NCBI GenBank assembly: GCA_038322575.1
Contig: JBBQGB010000009.1
Location: 3,286 to 67,285 of the forward strand
Direction: 5' to 3'
Length of the DNA: 64,000 nt
From: JACMOY01 sp038322575
GTDB taxonomy: Bacteria > Actinomycetota > Actinomycetes > Actinomycetales > Angustibacteraceae
Numbering within the stretch: position 1 is the first letter of the stretch; the number at the start of each line of letters is the position of its first letter. Under the pieces are notes generated by a model. It had not been told where the DNA came from and made no database searches. It saw only the letters and a program-made list of their open reading frames with translations. Of this stretch, positions 8,625-16,960 are shown piece by piece. The translations under genes and the position numbers were made by a program.

Positions 8625-8714
8625 GAGATGATCACGTTCCGTGGGTCGGCTCGTGCTTCCCGCGGTCAGCAGGCCGAGGGAAGGGCGACGTCACCCACGG
8701 AACGTGATCATCTC
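8625..8714. repeat. 90-base nested inverted repeat between crtI and crtB
   Basis: Perfect 22-base arms occupy 8625-8646 and 8693-8714 (beginning GAGATGATCACGTTCC and ending GGAACGTGATCATCTC). The 46-base loop holds a second pairing, CTTCCC with GGGAAG. A perfect 22-bp stem is far longer than an ordinary terminator. It could separate crtI and crtB transcription or be a small non-autonomous repeat. No T-run follows. Confidence 0.85.
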
Positions 8715-8825
8715 CGGCCACGGCACGGGTCGGGGACCGCGCGGGGCCCCTGGACGTCCGCCTCGATGCGCACCACGGCGCCCCGCGGCGAGCGCCGGCC
8801 GTCGCGCCGGGGCACAATCACCGGC

Positions 8826-9773
8826 GTGATGATCACCGAGCGCCTGCGGCAACGCCCCCACGAGCGCGCGATGGACGCTGCGGGCATCGTCGACCCGGCG
8901 CTGCGTCGCGCCTACGAGGTCTGCCGGCTGGTCAACGCCGACCACGGCAAGACGTACTACCTGTCGGCACTGATGCTGCCCCCCGACCGGCGTCCGCACG
9001 TGTACGCGCTGTACGCCTTCAGCCGCTGGGCCGACGAGTTCGTCGACTCGCTCACCGACCCCGACCCGGCCGGGCTGATCGCCTGGGGCGACGCCGCCCT
9101 GGCCGACCTCGACCGCGGCGAGTCCACCGACCCGGTGATCAAGGCCGCGGGCCACACCGCCCGCACCCTGGGCATCGACCACCAGCTGTTCGTCGACTTC
9201 CTGGCCGCGATGCGGATGGACATCGACACCACCCACTACGCCACGTACGACGACCTGCGCGCCTACATGTGGGGCTCGGCCAGCGTCATCGGCCTGATGA
9301 TGCTGCCCGTGCTGGGGCCCCTGACGCCGGACGCGCACGAGCGCGCCGTCGCCCTCGGTGAGGCGTTCCAGATGTCGAACTTCATCCGGGACGTCGGCGA
9401 GGACCTGCAGCGCGGCCGGGTCTACCTGCCGCAGGAGGACCTCTCGCGCTTCGGCGTCACCGAGGCCGACCTGCGCCTCGGCGTCGTCACCCCGGCGATC
9501 CGCGAGCTGCTCGCCTTCGAGATCGCCCGCACCCGGGCCCTGTACGCCGTCGCCGCCGAGGGGGTGCCGATGGTGCGTCCCGAGAGCCGCCCGTGCCTGC
9601 AGACGGCGATCGCGCTGTACGGCGGGATCCTGGCGGAGGTCGAGCGCGCCGACTACCAGGTGCTGCGGGCCAGGGTCAGCGTGCCGAACCGTCGCCGCGC
9701 GGCCGTCGCCGTGCCCGCGCTCATCAGGGCGGTGTCGGCGCGGCGCGAGTCCGCCCGGTGGCGGACGACCTGA
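8826..9773 (+). CDS. crtB: Phytoene synthase
   Basis: About 315 residues, a squalene/phytoene synthase that joins two GGPP molecules to phytoene. The two aspartate motifs are recognisable: RWADEFVDS at about residue 68 and NFIRDVGEDLQRGRVYLP at about 190, the latter being the family signature. The GTG at 8826 is followed directly by an in-frame ATG at 8829. CACAAT (8813-8818), seven bases before the GTG, is a plausible leaderless -10 box, so crtB may have its own promoter downstream of the 90-base inverted repeat. Its 3' end overlaps the convergent lycopene cyclase gene by 50 bases. Confidence 0.9.
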   Translation: MMITERLRQRPHERAMDAAGIVDPALRRAYEVCRLVNADHGKTYYLSALMLPPDRRPHVYALYAFSRWADEFVDSLTDPDPAGLIAWGDAALADLDRGESTDPVIKAAGHTARTLGIDHQLFVDFLAAMRMDIDTTHYATYDDLRAYMWGSASVIGLMMLPVLGPLTPDAHERAVALGEAFQMSNFIRDVGEDLQRGRVYLPQEDLSRFGVTEADLRLGVVTPAIRELLAFEIARTRALYAVAAEGVPMVRPESRPCLQTAIALYGGILAEVERADYQVLRARVSVPNRRRAAVAVPALIRAVSARRESARWRTT

Positions 9774-10098
9774 CCTGCACCCCTCGTCGGCCCCAGAACA
9801 CCCACCACGAGAGCGTCTGCAGCACCAGCGCGAAGCCGAACGCGAGGTCCTCGACCGGGGCGTAGAACAGCCGGCCGGCACCGAACAGCTGCGGCTGGGT
9901 GCCCCCGATCACCGCTTCCGCGCTGTAGGTGACGATGCGGCGCCCGGTCAGCCAGCCGTTCGTCATCAGCTGGAACACGACGATGATCGCGTACGACGCC
10001 CAGAACGCCTTGCGCCGCAACAGGTTCGTTCGCAGCAGCACCAGGTCGAGCAGCACGCTCGCCGGCACGGCGAGCAGGCAAAGCTGGGTGTAGGTCAT
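9724..10098 (-). CDS. crtYd: Lycopene cyclase subunit, CrtYd/CrtYf type
   Basis: A 124-residue protein with three hydrophobic helices, the second half of the heterodimeric actinobacterial lycopene cyclase. Family features are LLRTNLLRRKAFW near residue 20 and YAPVEDLAFGFALVLQT, which holds the conserved acidic pair next to a helix. The ATG at 10098 overlaps the stop of the other subunit gene (ATGA), as expected for subunits made in equal amounts. The last 50 bases run antisense to the end of crtB. Confidence 0.82.
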   Translation of the reverse strand: MTYTQLCLLAVPASVLLDLVLLRTNLLRRKAFWASYAIIVVFQLMTNGWLTGRRIVTYSAEAVIGGTQPQLFGAGRLFYAPVEDLAFGFALVLQTLSWWVFWGRRGVQVRSSATGRTRAAPTPP

Positions 10099-10427
10099 GA
10101 CGGCTCGTCGCCGATCGACCACCCTCGAACCGCGCGCACCGCCTCGAGCGTCAGGACGGCTGCGATCGGGACGACCACGAAGAAGGCTAGCTCGTCCAGC
10201 GGCAGACCACCGGGAAGCACCACGCCGAGGGTCTGCGCAGGGTCGAACTGCCAGTGGTCGCGGGCGATGGCGTACAGGTCCCAGGCGACGAAGACGACCA
10301 GCACCGGCGCGAGGGTCAGCGCCAGGCGCCGCACCCGCCGGTAGACCCCGAGGCGCAGCACGATCTCGAGCGGCAGGGTGCCGACGACGCAGAACGCGAG
10401 CATCCCGACGTACGCGAGGTGACGCAC
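10095..10427 (-). CDS. crtYc: Lycopene cyclase subunit, CrtYc/CrtYe type
   Basis: A 110-residue membrane protein with about three helices. LPLDELAFFVVVP near residue 79 corresponds to the P-x-E/D-E-x-x-F-F catalytic motif of this cyclase family. The GTG at 10427 lies four bases after the stop of the Rv2175c-like gene. With CrtYd it should cyclise lycopene ends. No C50 elongase is visible here, so a beta-cyclised C40 carotenoid is as likely as a C50 product. Confidence 0.82.
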   Translation of the reverse strand: MRHLAYVGMLAFCVVGTLPLEIVLRLGVYRRVRRLALTLAPVLVVFVAWDLYAIARDHWQFDPAQTLGVVLPGGLPLDELAFFVVVPIAAVLTLEAVRAVRGWSIGDEPS

Positions 10428-10431
10428 CGGG

Positions 10432-10788
10432 TCAGATCGCCAGCGCCTGGGCCCGGCGGCGCACCTCGGTCTTGTGACCGGCCAGGAGCGCGCCGACGGG
10501 ACTGCCCCCGGTGATCGTCTCGTCCGGGGTGAACAACCAGCGCAGCGCGTCCTCGCCCTCGTAGCCCGCGTCGGCGAGCACGGTCAGCGTGCCGGGCAGC
10601 TCGGGCAGCGGACCCTGCGGGCCGAGCAGGCGGGCCGGCACGCTAAGGGTGTTGCGCTCGCCGCGGCGCACCGCGAGCAGCTGGCGCTCCTGCAGCATCC
10701 GGCGCACGAGCGTGACCTTGAGGTCGAGGCGCTCGGCGATGTCGGGAAGGGTCAGCCAGTCGTCCACGAGCTGGTCCAGGTCGGTCAC
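10432..10788 (-). CDS. Rv2175c-like DNA-binding protein
   Basis: A 118-residue protein with a winged helix-turn-helix near the N-terminus (WLTLPDIAERLDLKVTLVRRM) and a C-terminal region GPLPELPGTLTVLADAGYEGEDALRWLFTPDE typical of Rv2175c homologues once split into its two halves at TLTVLADAG. In M. tuberculosis Rv2175c is a DNA-binding substrate of the kinase PknL. A PknL-type kinase is encoded 1.3 kb away (12108), so the pairing seems conserved. Here the gene also heads an operon with the lycopene cyclase subunits, four bases upstream of crtYc. The GTG at 10788 is the start that leaves the HTH intact. Confidence 0.75.
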   Translation of the reverse strand: MTDLDQLVDDWLTLPDIAERLDLKVTLVRRMLQERQLLAVRRGERNTLSVPARLLGPQGPLPELPGTLTVLADAGYEGEDALRWLFTPDETITGGSPVGALLAGHKTEVRRRAQALAI

Positions 10789-10934
10789 GGCTCTAGCCTG
10801 CCACGTCCGATAGGGACGCACGGAACGTCACCCAGAACGACGAATTACAGAGGTGTAAGTCTGCGTCGACGACCGAAACCGTGTAGTTTCCCCTCCAGCA
10901 ACACCCGTCACATCCGCCACACCAGGGAGCGCGC

Positions 10935-12026
10935 ATGCCCGTCCTGACCGCCGCGATCGTCTCGTCCGCCCCCATGCTGCTCGCTGCCGCGAGCCGGGGC
11001 TGGGCCGACTACACCGTGCGCCCGGGCGACACGCTCACCGCCATCGCGGCCAACCACCGCACCGACGTCCGCACGCTGGTGCGCGCGAACCACCTCAGCG
11101 CGGGCGGTCACCTGATCCGGGCGGGGGCGCGGATCCGGGTGCCGCAGGCCGCCCCGGCGCGGGCGCGGGCCCCGCGCGTGCGCCTCGCGAGGTACACGGT
11201 GCGCAGCGGTGACACCGTCGGCGACCTCTCCCGCCGCTTCGGTGTCCCCGAGGCCACGATCCGCCGCACCAACCACCTCAACCGGTACGCCCAGATCTAC
11301 GTCGGCCAGCACCTCGCGCTACCAGTGCGGGGGGTCGCGTCGCACGCCCGCCGGTCCACTGCGGCCGCGGCCGGACTGCGGGTCACCGGCTACCGCGTGC
11401 GCAGCGGCGACACGGTGAGCGCCATCGCGGTGCGCAGCCGCTCGACGGTGGCCGCGATCCTCAAGGCCAACCACCTGACGCTCACCAGCCGGATCCGGCC
11501 GGGACAGGTGCTGCGCGTCCCCACCCGGTCGGTGTTCGCCGCGACCGCGAACTCCTTCGCCGGCCGCACGTACGCGTCGTCCATCGTCACCGCGGCCGCG
11601 GGCAACCGGCACCGGCTGGCGAGCAGCGCGGTGCCCAGCCGGGCCGCCACCCGCAGGCTCATCCAGAGCACCGCCCGCCGGTACGGCGTCGACCCGGCGC
11701 TGGCGCTGGCCGTCGCCTACCAGGAGTCCGGGTGGAACCAGCGGCAGGTGTCGGTGGCGAACGCGATCGGGGTCATGCAGGTCATCCCCTCGTCCGGACG
11801 CTGGGCCAGCGAGCTCGTCGGTCGCCGCCTCAACCTGCTCGACACCCGCGACAACGTCACCGCCGGTGTGGTCATCCTGCGGGCCCTGACCCGCAGCGCC
11901 CGGCACCCCGACCACGTGATCGCCGGCTATTACCAGGGCCTGGGCTCGGTGCAGAGCCGCGGCATGTTCGTCGACACCAAGGCGTACGTGCGCAGCGTCA
12001 AGGTGCTGCGCGGCCGGTTCGCCTGA
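10935..12026 (+). CDS. LysM-repeat lytic transglycosylase (SLT domain)
   Basis: A 363-residue exported cell-wall enzyme. A short hydrophobic N-terminus (AAIVSSAPMLLAAAS) is the likely signal. Three LysM peptidoglycan-binding repeats follow, each opening YTVRPGDT, YTVRSGDT or YRVRSGDT (about residues 26, 87 and 153). A C-terminal SLT lytic transglycosylase fold has its catalytic glutamate in AYQESGWNQ (about residue 261) and the motif IGVMQVIPSSG. It would cut glycan strands during wall growth. The ATG follows AGGGAGC; TAGTTT about 50 bases upstream may be its promoter. Confidence 0.88.
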   Translation: MPVLTAAIVSSAPMLLAAASRGWADYTVRPGDTLTAIAANHRTDVRTLVRANHLSAGGHLIRAGARIRVPQAAPARARAPRVRLARYTVRSGDTVGDLSRRFGVPEATIRRTNHLNRYAQIYVGQHLALPVRGVASHARRSTAAAAGLRVTGYRVRSGDTVSAIAVRSRSTVAAILKANHLTLTSRIRPGQVLRVPTRSVFAATANSFAGRTYASSIVTAAAGNRHRLASSAVPSRAATRRLIQSTARRYGVDPALALAVAYQESGWNQRQVSVANAIGVMQVIPSSGRWASELVGRRLNLLDTRDNVTAGVVILRALTRSARHPDHVIAGYYQGLGSVQSRGMFVDTKAYVRSVKVLRGRFA

Positions 12027-12107
12027 GCGGGCCATCGCACGCCGGGCCGCACGGGCTCGCGCCCGACGTCCCAGCCGACGACGGCCCTCGAACGTAGACT
12101 CGCCGCC

Positions 12108-14000
12108 GTGGACGTGCCGGTCTCGGACCCTCTCGTCGGGCGCCTGCTCGACGGTCGCTACGCCGTGCGCTCGCGCATCGCCCGCGGCGGCATGGCCACC
12201 GTCTACCTCGCCGTCGACCAGCGGCTGGACCGCGACGTCGCCGTCAAGGTGATGCACGCGGCGCTGTCGGCGGACGAGGACTTCGTCCGGCGATTCATCC
12301 GCGAGGCTCGTTCGGTGGCGCGGCTCAGCCACCCCGGCATCGTCCAGGTCTTCGACCAGGGCGAGGACGACGGCATCGTGTTCCTGGCGATGGAGTACGT
12401 CGCGGGCCGCACCCTGCGCGACCTGATGCGCGAGCGCGGGCCGCTCAGCGCCCGCGAGGCGCTCGACGTCCTCGAACCCGTGCTCGACGCCCTCGCCGCG
12501 GCGCACCGGGCGGGCATCGTGCACCGCGACATCAAGCCCGAGAACGTGCTGCTGGCCGACGACGGCCGGGTCAAGGTCGCGGACTTCGGGCTGGCCCGCG
12601 CGGTGAGCACCTCGACGGTCGCCAGCCAGACCGGCGTCCTGCTGGGGACGGTCGCCTACCTGGCCCCCGAGCAGGTCGAGCGCGGTGTGGCCGACGCGCG
12701 CAGCGACGTGTACGCCGCCGGGGTGCTGCTGTTCGAGATGGTCACCGGCAGCAAGCCGTTCGAGGGCGAGACCGCGCTGCAGGTGGCCTACCAGCACGTC
12801 CACGACCAGGTCCCGGCGCCCTCGACCCGCGCGTCCGGTGTGGCCCCGCTGGTCGACCACGTGGTCCTGACCGCCGTCGCGCGCGACCCCGACGAGCGGC
12901 CGAGCGACGCGCGCGAGCTGCTGATCGTCGTCCGCGAGGCCCGGCGCCGCGCCACGGACGACGACCTCGACCGACGGCCGCAGGCGCACCGCGTCGTCCC
13001 GGCGTCCGGGCCGGCGTCCGGGCCGGTCGCCGCGACCGTCTCGATCGGCGTGCGGCCCGCGCTGGACCACCGAAGCGGCGACACCGGGCTGATCGCGGTG
13101 CACGCGGCCCCGCCCGCACGCCGGCGCAACCGGGGCGGTGTCGTGCTGCTGGTCGTGCTGCTGGCCGCCGCGCTGCTCGGGGTCGGCGGTTGGTACGTCG
13201 GCGCCGGGCCGGGCGCCTACACCTCGGTGCCAGCGGTGGTCGGCGACCCCGTGGCCACGGGGCAGACCGCGCTGGAGCTGGCGGGACTGCGCAGCACCGT
13301 GGTCGAGCAGTACTCCGACAGCGCCCCCGCCGGTCAGGTCATCAGCGCCGATCCCGGGTCGCGGGTGCGCAAGAACGGCAGCGTCACCCTCGTCGTGTCG
13401 CGCGGCCCCGAGCTGCACCCCGTTCCGGCCGTCGCCGGGACCCCCGAGGCCGCGGCCCGCGAGGCCCTGGTCAACAACGGGCTGAGCGTCGGCGCGGTGA
13501 CCCGGGCCTACGACGAGAAGGTGGCGGCGGGGCGCGTCCTGTCGAGCGACCCCGCGGCGAGCACCCCGCTGCGTTCGGGCACCGCGGTGACCCTGGTGGT
13601 CAGCCGCGGGCGGCGGCCGATCGCGATCCGCAGCTACGTCGGTACGGCCGCCGACCAGGCCGCGGCGGCCCTGACCAAGGCGGGGCTTCGGGTCACGACC
13701 CGGCAGGTGTTCGACGACACCGTGGCCGAGGGTGACGTCGTGTCGCAGCGGCCGGCGTCCGGCACGGGCTTCGCCGGCACCCAGGTCGCGCTGGTGGTGT
13801 CGAAAGGACCCGAGCTCGTCACGGTCGAACCCGTGATCGGCCGCCAGGTAGGCGAGGCCACCCGCCTGCTGGAGGCCCAGGGCTTCACCGTCGTGGTGCA
13901 GAAGGCGTTCGGAGGCTTCTTCGGCACGGTGCGCTTCCAGACCCCCAGTGGCGGCGCGCGCGTCAGGCCCGGCGCCACCATCACGCTCACCGTGATCTGA
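12108..14000 (+). CDS. pknL: Serine/threonine protein kinase with PASTA repeats, PknL type
   Basis: A 630-residue membrane kinase. The Hanks-type kinase domain (about 18-285) has the glycine loop ARGGMATVY, AVKVM lysine, HRDIKPENVLL catalytic loop, DFGLA and a threonine-rich activation loop ending GTVAYLAPEQ. A linker leads to one membrane helix (about 343-365), then four extracellular PASTA repeats (about 371-630) that bind muropeptides or lipid II. The GTG at 12108 lies seven bases after TAGACT (12095-12100), so a leaderless mRNA is expected. The nearby Rv2175c-like protein is its probable substrate. M. tuberculosis PknL lacks PASTA repeats, so this form is closer to PknB in build. Confidence 0.88.
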   Translation: MDVPVSDPLVGRLLDGRYAVRSRIARGGMATVYLAVDQRLDRDVAVKVMHAALSADEDFVRRFIREARSVARLSHPGIVQVFDQGEDDGIVFLAMEYVAGRTLRDLMRERGPLSAREALDVLEPVLDALAAAHRAGIVHRDIKPENVLLADDGRVKVADFGLARAVSTSTVASQTGVLLGTVAYLAPEQVERGVADARSDVYAAGVLLFEMVTGSKPFEGETALQVAYQHVHDQVPAPSTRASGVAPLVDHVVLTAVARDPDERPSDARELLIVVREARRRATDDDLDRRPQAHRVVPASGPASGPVAATVSIGVRPALDHRSGDTGLIAVHAAPPARRRNRGGVVLLVVLLAAALLGVGGWYVGAGPGAYTSVPAVVGDPVATGQTALELAGLRSTVVEQYSDSAPAGQVISADPGSRVRKNGSVTLVVSRGPELHPVPAVAGTPEAAAREALVNNGLSVGAVTRAYDEKVAAGRVLSSDPAASTPLRSGTAVTLVVSRGRRPIAIRSYVGTAADQAAAALTKAGLRVTTRQVFDDTVAEGDVVSQRPASGTGFAGTQVALVVSKGPELVTVEPVIGRQVGEATRLLEAQGFTVVVQKAFGGFFGTVRFQTPSGGARVRPGATITLTVI

Positions 14001-14055
14001 GCGTCCCGTCCTGACCACCGCGGCTCGGCCGACGACGCTGCCCGCCCTCGGGCTG

Positions 14056-15207
14056 GTGGCGGTCACGGCCGTGTGGGGCAGCACCTTCGTCCTGATCAAG
14101 GGCGTCGTGACCGACCTGCCGGTGCTGGACTTCCTCGCCGTCCGCTTCGCCATCGCGGCCGTGGTGATGGTGGTGGCGTTCGGATCGCACCTGCGCCGCC
14201 TGACGCGGGCGCAGTGCACCCGCGCGGTGCTCCTGGGCGTGGTCTACGGCGTCGCGCAGATCCTGCAGACCTACGGCCTGGCGCAGACCCCCGCCGCCGT
14301 CAGCGGCTTCGTGACCGGCACGTACGTCGTGATCACCCCGGTGCTGGGCGCGCTGCTGCTGCGTCAGCGGACGCCGTCGAGCACCTGGGTGGCGGTGGGT
14401 CTGGCCACCGGTGGCCTGGCCCTGCTCGCCCTGCGCGGGCTCTCGGTCGGCCCCGGTGAGCTGCTCACCCTGGCCTCGGCGGTGCTGTACGCCGCCCACA
14501 TCGTCGGCCTGGGCCACTGGTCGGACGCCGGTGACTCGCTGGGGCTGGCCACGATGCAGATGCTGGCCATCGCCGTCCTGTGCACAGCGGCGGCGCTGCC
14601 CGGCGGGGTGGCCCTGCCCGCGGACGGACGCGCCTGGCTCGCCGTGCTCTACACCGCGATCGCGGCCGGGGCGTTCGCCCTCGTCGTGCAGACCTGGGCG
14701 CAGGCCCACCTGCCGGCCACCCGGGCCGCCGTGATCATGACGATGGAGCCGGTGTTCGCCGCGGCCTTCGCCGTCGGGCTCGGCGGTGAGCACCTGACCT
14801 GGCGCACCGCCGTCGGCGGCCTGCTGGTGCTCACCGCGATGTACGTCGCCGAGCTCGCCCCGCGACGATCCAGGCAGGGGTCGGTTGGGGCTACGGTTGG
14901 TGGGCAATGCGCGAGAACCCAGGACGCGACGCCAGGAGGGCCCGGCATGAACACCCCACCCACGTCGTCGGCGGGCGAGGCCGAGGTCGTGTCGCTGCGC
15001 GCCTACCGGGCCGCGACGCAGGGCACCGAGTCGGGATCGGTCGAGGAGGACATCCACGAGCTCGGTGACCGCACCCCCGTTCAGGCCCTGAGCGCCGCGT
15101 ACGCCGAGCGCATCGCCCTCGTCCGCGCCCTCGCGCCGGCCGAGGAGCTGATGGCCAGCTCGGCGCTGATCGCCACCCTCGAGCGGACCATCCTGCGCGA
15201 CGTCTGA
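14056..15207 (+). CDS. EamA/DMT-family transporter, frame continuing into the next gene
   Basis: Residues up to about 276 form ten hydrophobic helices of an EamA transporter: two repeats, the first opening VTAVWGSTFVLIKG and the second TLASAVLYAAHIVGL. The substrate is unknown. The likely true N-terminus lies slightly upstream; codons are open from 13996 and CTG at 14011 would add LTTAARPTTLPALGL, completing the first helix. Oddly, no stop codon follows the last helix: the frame runs straight through the ribosome site and start codon of the small gene at 14947 and ends at 15207. Either it is a fusion, or the transporter has lost its stop codon. Confidence 0.75.
   Translation: MAVTAVWGSTFVLIKGVVTDLPVLDFLAVRFAIAAVVMVVAFGSHLRRLTRAQCTRAVLLGVVYGVAQILQTYGLAQTPAAVSGFVTGTYVVITPVLGALLLRQRTPSSTWVAVGLATGGLALLALRGLSVGPGELLTLASAVLYAAHIVGLGHWSDAGDSLGLATMQMLAIAVLCTAAALPGGVALPADGRAWLAVLYTAIAAGAFALVVQTWAQAHLPATRAAVIMTMEPVFAAAFAVGLGGEHLTWRTAVGGLLVLTAMYVAELAPRRSRQGSVGATVGGQCARTQDATPGGPGMNTPPTSSAGEAEVVSLRAYRAATQGTESGSVEEDIHELGDRTPVQALSAAYAERIALVRALAPAEELMASSALIATLERTILRDV
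14892..14897 (+). promoter_or_regulatory. Possible -10 box of the 86-residue gene
   Basis: TACGGT lies inside the 3' end of the EamA frame, 49 bases before the ATG at 14947. With the AGGAGGG ribosome site at 14934-14940 it suggests the small gene is expressed on its own. Confidence 0.4.
14947..15207 (+). CDS. Small conserved-looking protein of unknown function (86 residues)
   Basis: The ATG at 14947 is preceded by a strong ribosome site AGGAGGG with a six-base spacing. The product starts MNTPPTSSAGEAEVVSLRAY and ends in a helical region with LSAAYAERIALVRALAP. It has no membrane segment or cysteine. I do not recognise a family. It shares its reading frame with the upstream EamA transporter and could also be made as that protein's C-terminal tail. 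Confidence 0.6.
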   Translation: MNTPPTSSAGEAEVVSLRAYRAATQGTESGSVEEDIHELGDRTPVQALSAAYAERIALVRALAPAEELMASSALIATLERTILRDV

Positions 15208-15221
15208 CCCTTCCTCCCCCA

Positions 15222-15298
15222 CCCCGCTTTCCTCCCCCCGACCGCCGGCTGAGCCCGACATGTCGGACATCGGCACCGGTGGGGCGGAGGAAAGGGGG
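15222..15298. repeat. C-rich/G-rich inverted repeat with central palindrome
   Basis: Arms at 15222-15239 (core CTTTCCTCC) and 15280-15298 (core GGAGGAAAG) pair with a few bulges. The loop contains the perfect palindrome CCGACATGTCGG. It lies between convergent genes and may terminate both. A similar structure with the same TTTCCTCCCCC/GGAGGAAA arms lies at 58191-58279. Confidence 0.7.
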
Positions 15299-15315
15299 CC
15301 GAGAGGGGTGCCGGC

Positions 15316-15900
15316 CTACTCCTGGTAGGAGTAGCGCTCCTCGCGCCACGGGTCGGCGTGCTGGTGGTAGCCGCGCATCTCCCAGAAGCCGCGCGCCGGC
15401 TCGGTGAGGTACTCGACGCCGCGCACCCACTTGGGGCCCTTCCAGGCGTACAGGTGGGGGACGACCAACCGCAGCGGCCAGCCGTGCTCGGGGCTGAGCG
15501 GGTCGCCGTCGCGGTGGGTGGCGAAGATCGCGCGGGGCGAGGCGAGGTCCTCCAGCCGCAGGCTGGCGGAGTACCCGTACTCGGCCCAGACCATGACGTG
15601 CGAGACGGCGTCGTGCGGCGGGAACATCTCGATCAGGCTCCGTGCGGCGACCCCCGACCACCGCGAGCCGGGCACGGTCCAGCGCGTGACGCAGTGCAGG
15701 TCGCCCACGGCGTCCACCCGCGGCAGGGCGGCGAACGCGTCGGTACCGAGGCTGTGCTGGCGGCCGTCCGCGGTCACCCCCGAGACGGTGAGGTCCCAGG
15801 TGTCCGGACGCAGGCGCGGCACCGGGCCGTAGTGCAGCACCGGCCACCCGACGGCGAGCCGCTGGCCCGGGGGCAGCACGGGCTCGTGCGGCTGGCTCAC
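15316..15900 (-). CDS. Sulfite oxidase-like molybdopterin-dependent oxidoreductase
   Basis: A 194-residue protein of the sulfite oxidase/MsrP molybdopterin fold. The Mo-ligand cysteine is in DLHCVTRWT (about residue 71); GRGFW-like ends and GPKWVRGVEYL further on fit the family's substrate-side motifs. No signal peptide is seen, so it is probably cytosolic, and there is no heme domain. Physiological substrate unknown. The GTG at 15900 sits one base after the stop of the aldolase gene, making it the last gene of an aroG-ltaE operon. Confidence 0.8.
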   Translation of the reverse strand: MSQPHEPVLPPGQRLAVGWPVLHYGPVPRLRPDTWDLTVSGVTADGRQHSLGTDAFAALPRVDAVGDLHCVTRWTVPGSRWSGVAARSLIEMFPPHDAVSHVMVWAEYGYSASLRLEDLASPRAIFATHRDGDPLSPEHGWPLRLVVPHLYAWKGPKWVRGVEYLTEPARGFWEMRGYHQHADPWREERYSYQE

Positions 15901-15901
15901 G

Positions 15902-16960
15902 TCACGATCCTCGCAGAGGCTCCGGCGCACTCAGGTGGCGGGCGATGACCGCGGCAGCCGTGGCGGTCGCCTCGTCGTCGACGTCGAGGTGGGTCACCAG
16001 CCGCACCCGGCGCGTGCCGAACGCCGACATCAGGACACCGTCGGCGCGGCAGGCGTCGACCAGGGCGGGCGCCGTCAGCCCTGAGCCGGCGAAGTCGAGG
16101 ACGACGATGTTGGTCTGCACCGACGCGGGGTCGACCACGCCAGGCCGGGCCGAGGCGCAGGCGGCCGCGATGGCGGCGGCGCGCGCGTGGTCGTCGGCGA
16201 GCCGCTCGACGTGGTGGTCGAGGGCGTACTCGCCGGCCGCGGCCAGCACCCCCACCTGGCGCATGCCGCCGCCGTACCGCTTGCGCCAGACGCGAGCCCG
16301 GGCGACGGCGTCGGCCGACGACACCAGCACCGAGCCGACGGGGGCACCCAGGCCCTTCGAGAGGCACACCGAGACGGTGTCGAAGAGCCGACCCCACTGC
16401 AGCAGCGACTCGCCGGCCGCGACGACGGCGTTGAACAGCCGGGCCCCGTCCAGGTGCAGCGTGACGCCCGTGCCGGCGACGCCGTCGCGCAGGGCCTGCG
16501 CCTGGTCCAGCCGCTGGACGCTGCCGCCGCCGAAGTTGTGGGTGTTCTCGACGGCGATGGCCGCGGTCGAGACCAGGTAGGGGCCGGCGTCCGGCTCCAT
16601 CATCGACAGCGGGACGTCGGCCTCGAGCCGGCCGTCGACGCTGGCCCAGGTGCGGGTGGTGATGCCGCTGAAGACGGCTGCCGCACCGAGCTCGGCCCGA
16701 GCCACGTGGGCGGTCTGGTCGCACAGCAGCTCGCGGCCCGGCTCGACGAGCAGCCGCAGCCCGAGCTGGTTAGCCAGCGAGCCGCTGGGGGTGAACAGCC
16801 CCGCCTCGTGGCCGAGCAGCTCGGCGACCCGCGCCTCGAGCCGGTTGACGGTGGGGTCCTCGCCGTAAACGTCGTCACCGACCTCGGCGTCCGCCATGGC
16901 CCGGCGCATCGCGGCGCCCGGCCGGGTCAGGGTGTCGCTGCGCAGGTCGACGACCGTCAT
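15902..16960 (-). CDS. ltaE: Threonine aldolase family PLP enzyme
   Basis: A 352-residue fold-type I PLP enzyme cleaving L-threonine or L-allo-threonine to glycine and acetaldehyde. VDLRSDTLTRP at the N-terminus is the family opening, AEVGDDVYGEDPTVNRLE follows, HLDGARLFNA holds the PLP-contact aspartate, and SVCLSKGLGAPVGS carries the Schiff-base lysine (about residue 200). The ATG at 16960 overlaps the aroG stop by four bases, so it is translated as part of the aroG operon. Confidence 0.88.
   Translation of the reverse strand: MTVVDLRSDTLTRPGAAMRRAMADAEVGDDVYGEDPTVNRLEARVAELLGHEAGLFTPSGSLANQLGLRLLVEPGRELLCDQTAHVARAELGAAAVFSGITTRTWASVDGRLEADVPLSMMEPDAGPYLVSTAAIAVENTHNFGGGSVQRLDQAQALRDGVAGTGVTLHLDGARLFNAVVAAGESLLQWGRLFDTVSVCLSKGLGAPVGSVLVSSADAVARARVWRKRYGGGMRQVGVLAAAGEYALDHHVERLADDHARAAAIAAACASARPGVVDPASVQTNIVVLDFAGSGLTAPALVDACRADGVLMSAFGTRRVRLVTHLDVDDEATATAAAVIARHLSAPEPLRGS

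Noticed and set aside
11319..14219. 966-codon frame opposite pknL
   Set aside because: Antisense of a high-GC kinase gene; no recognisable domain.
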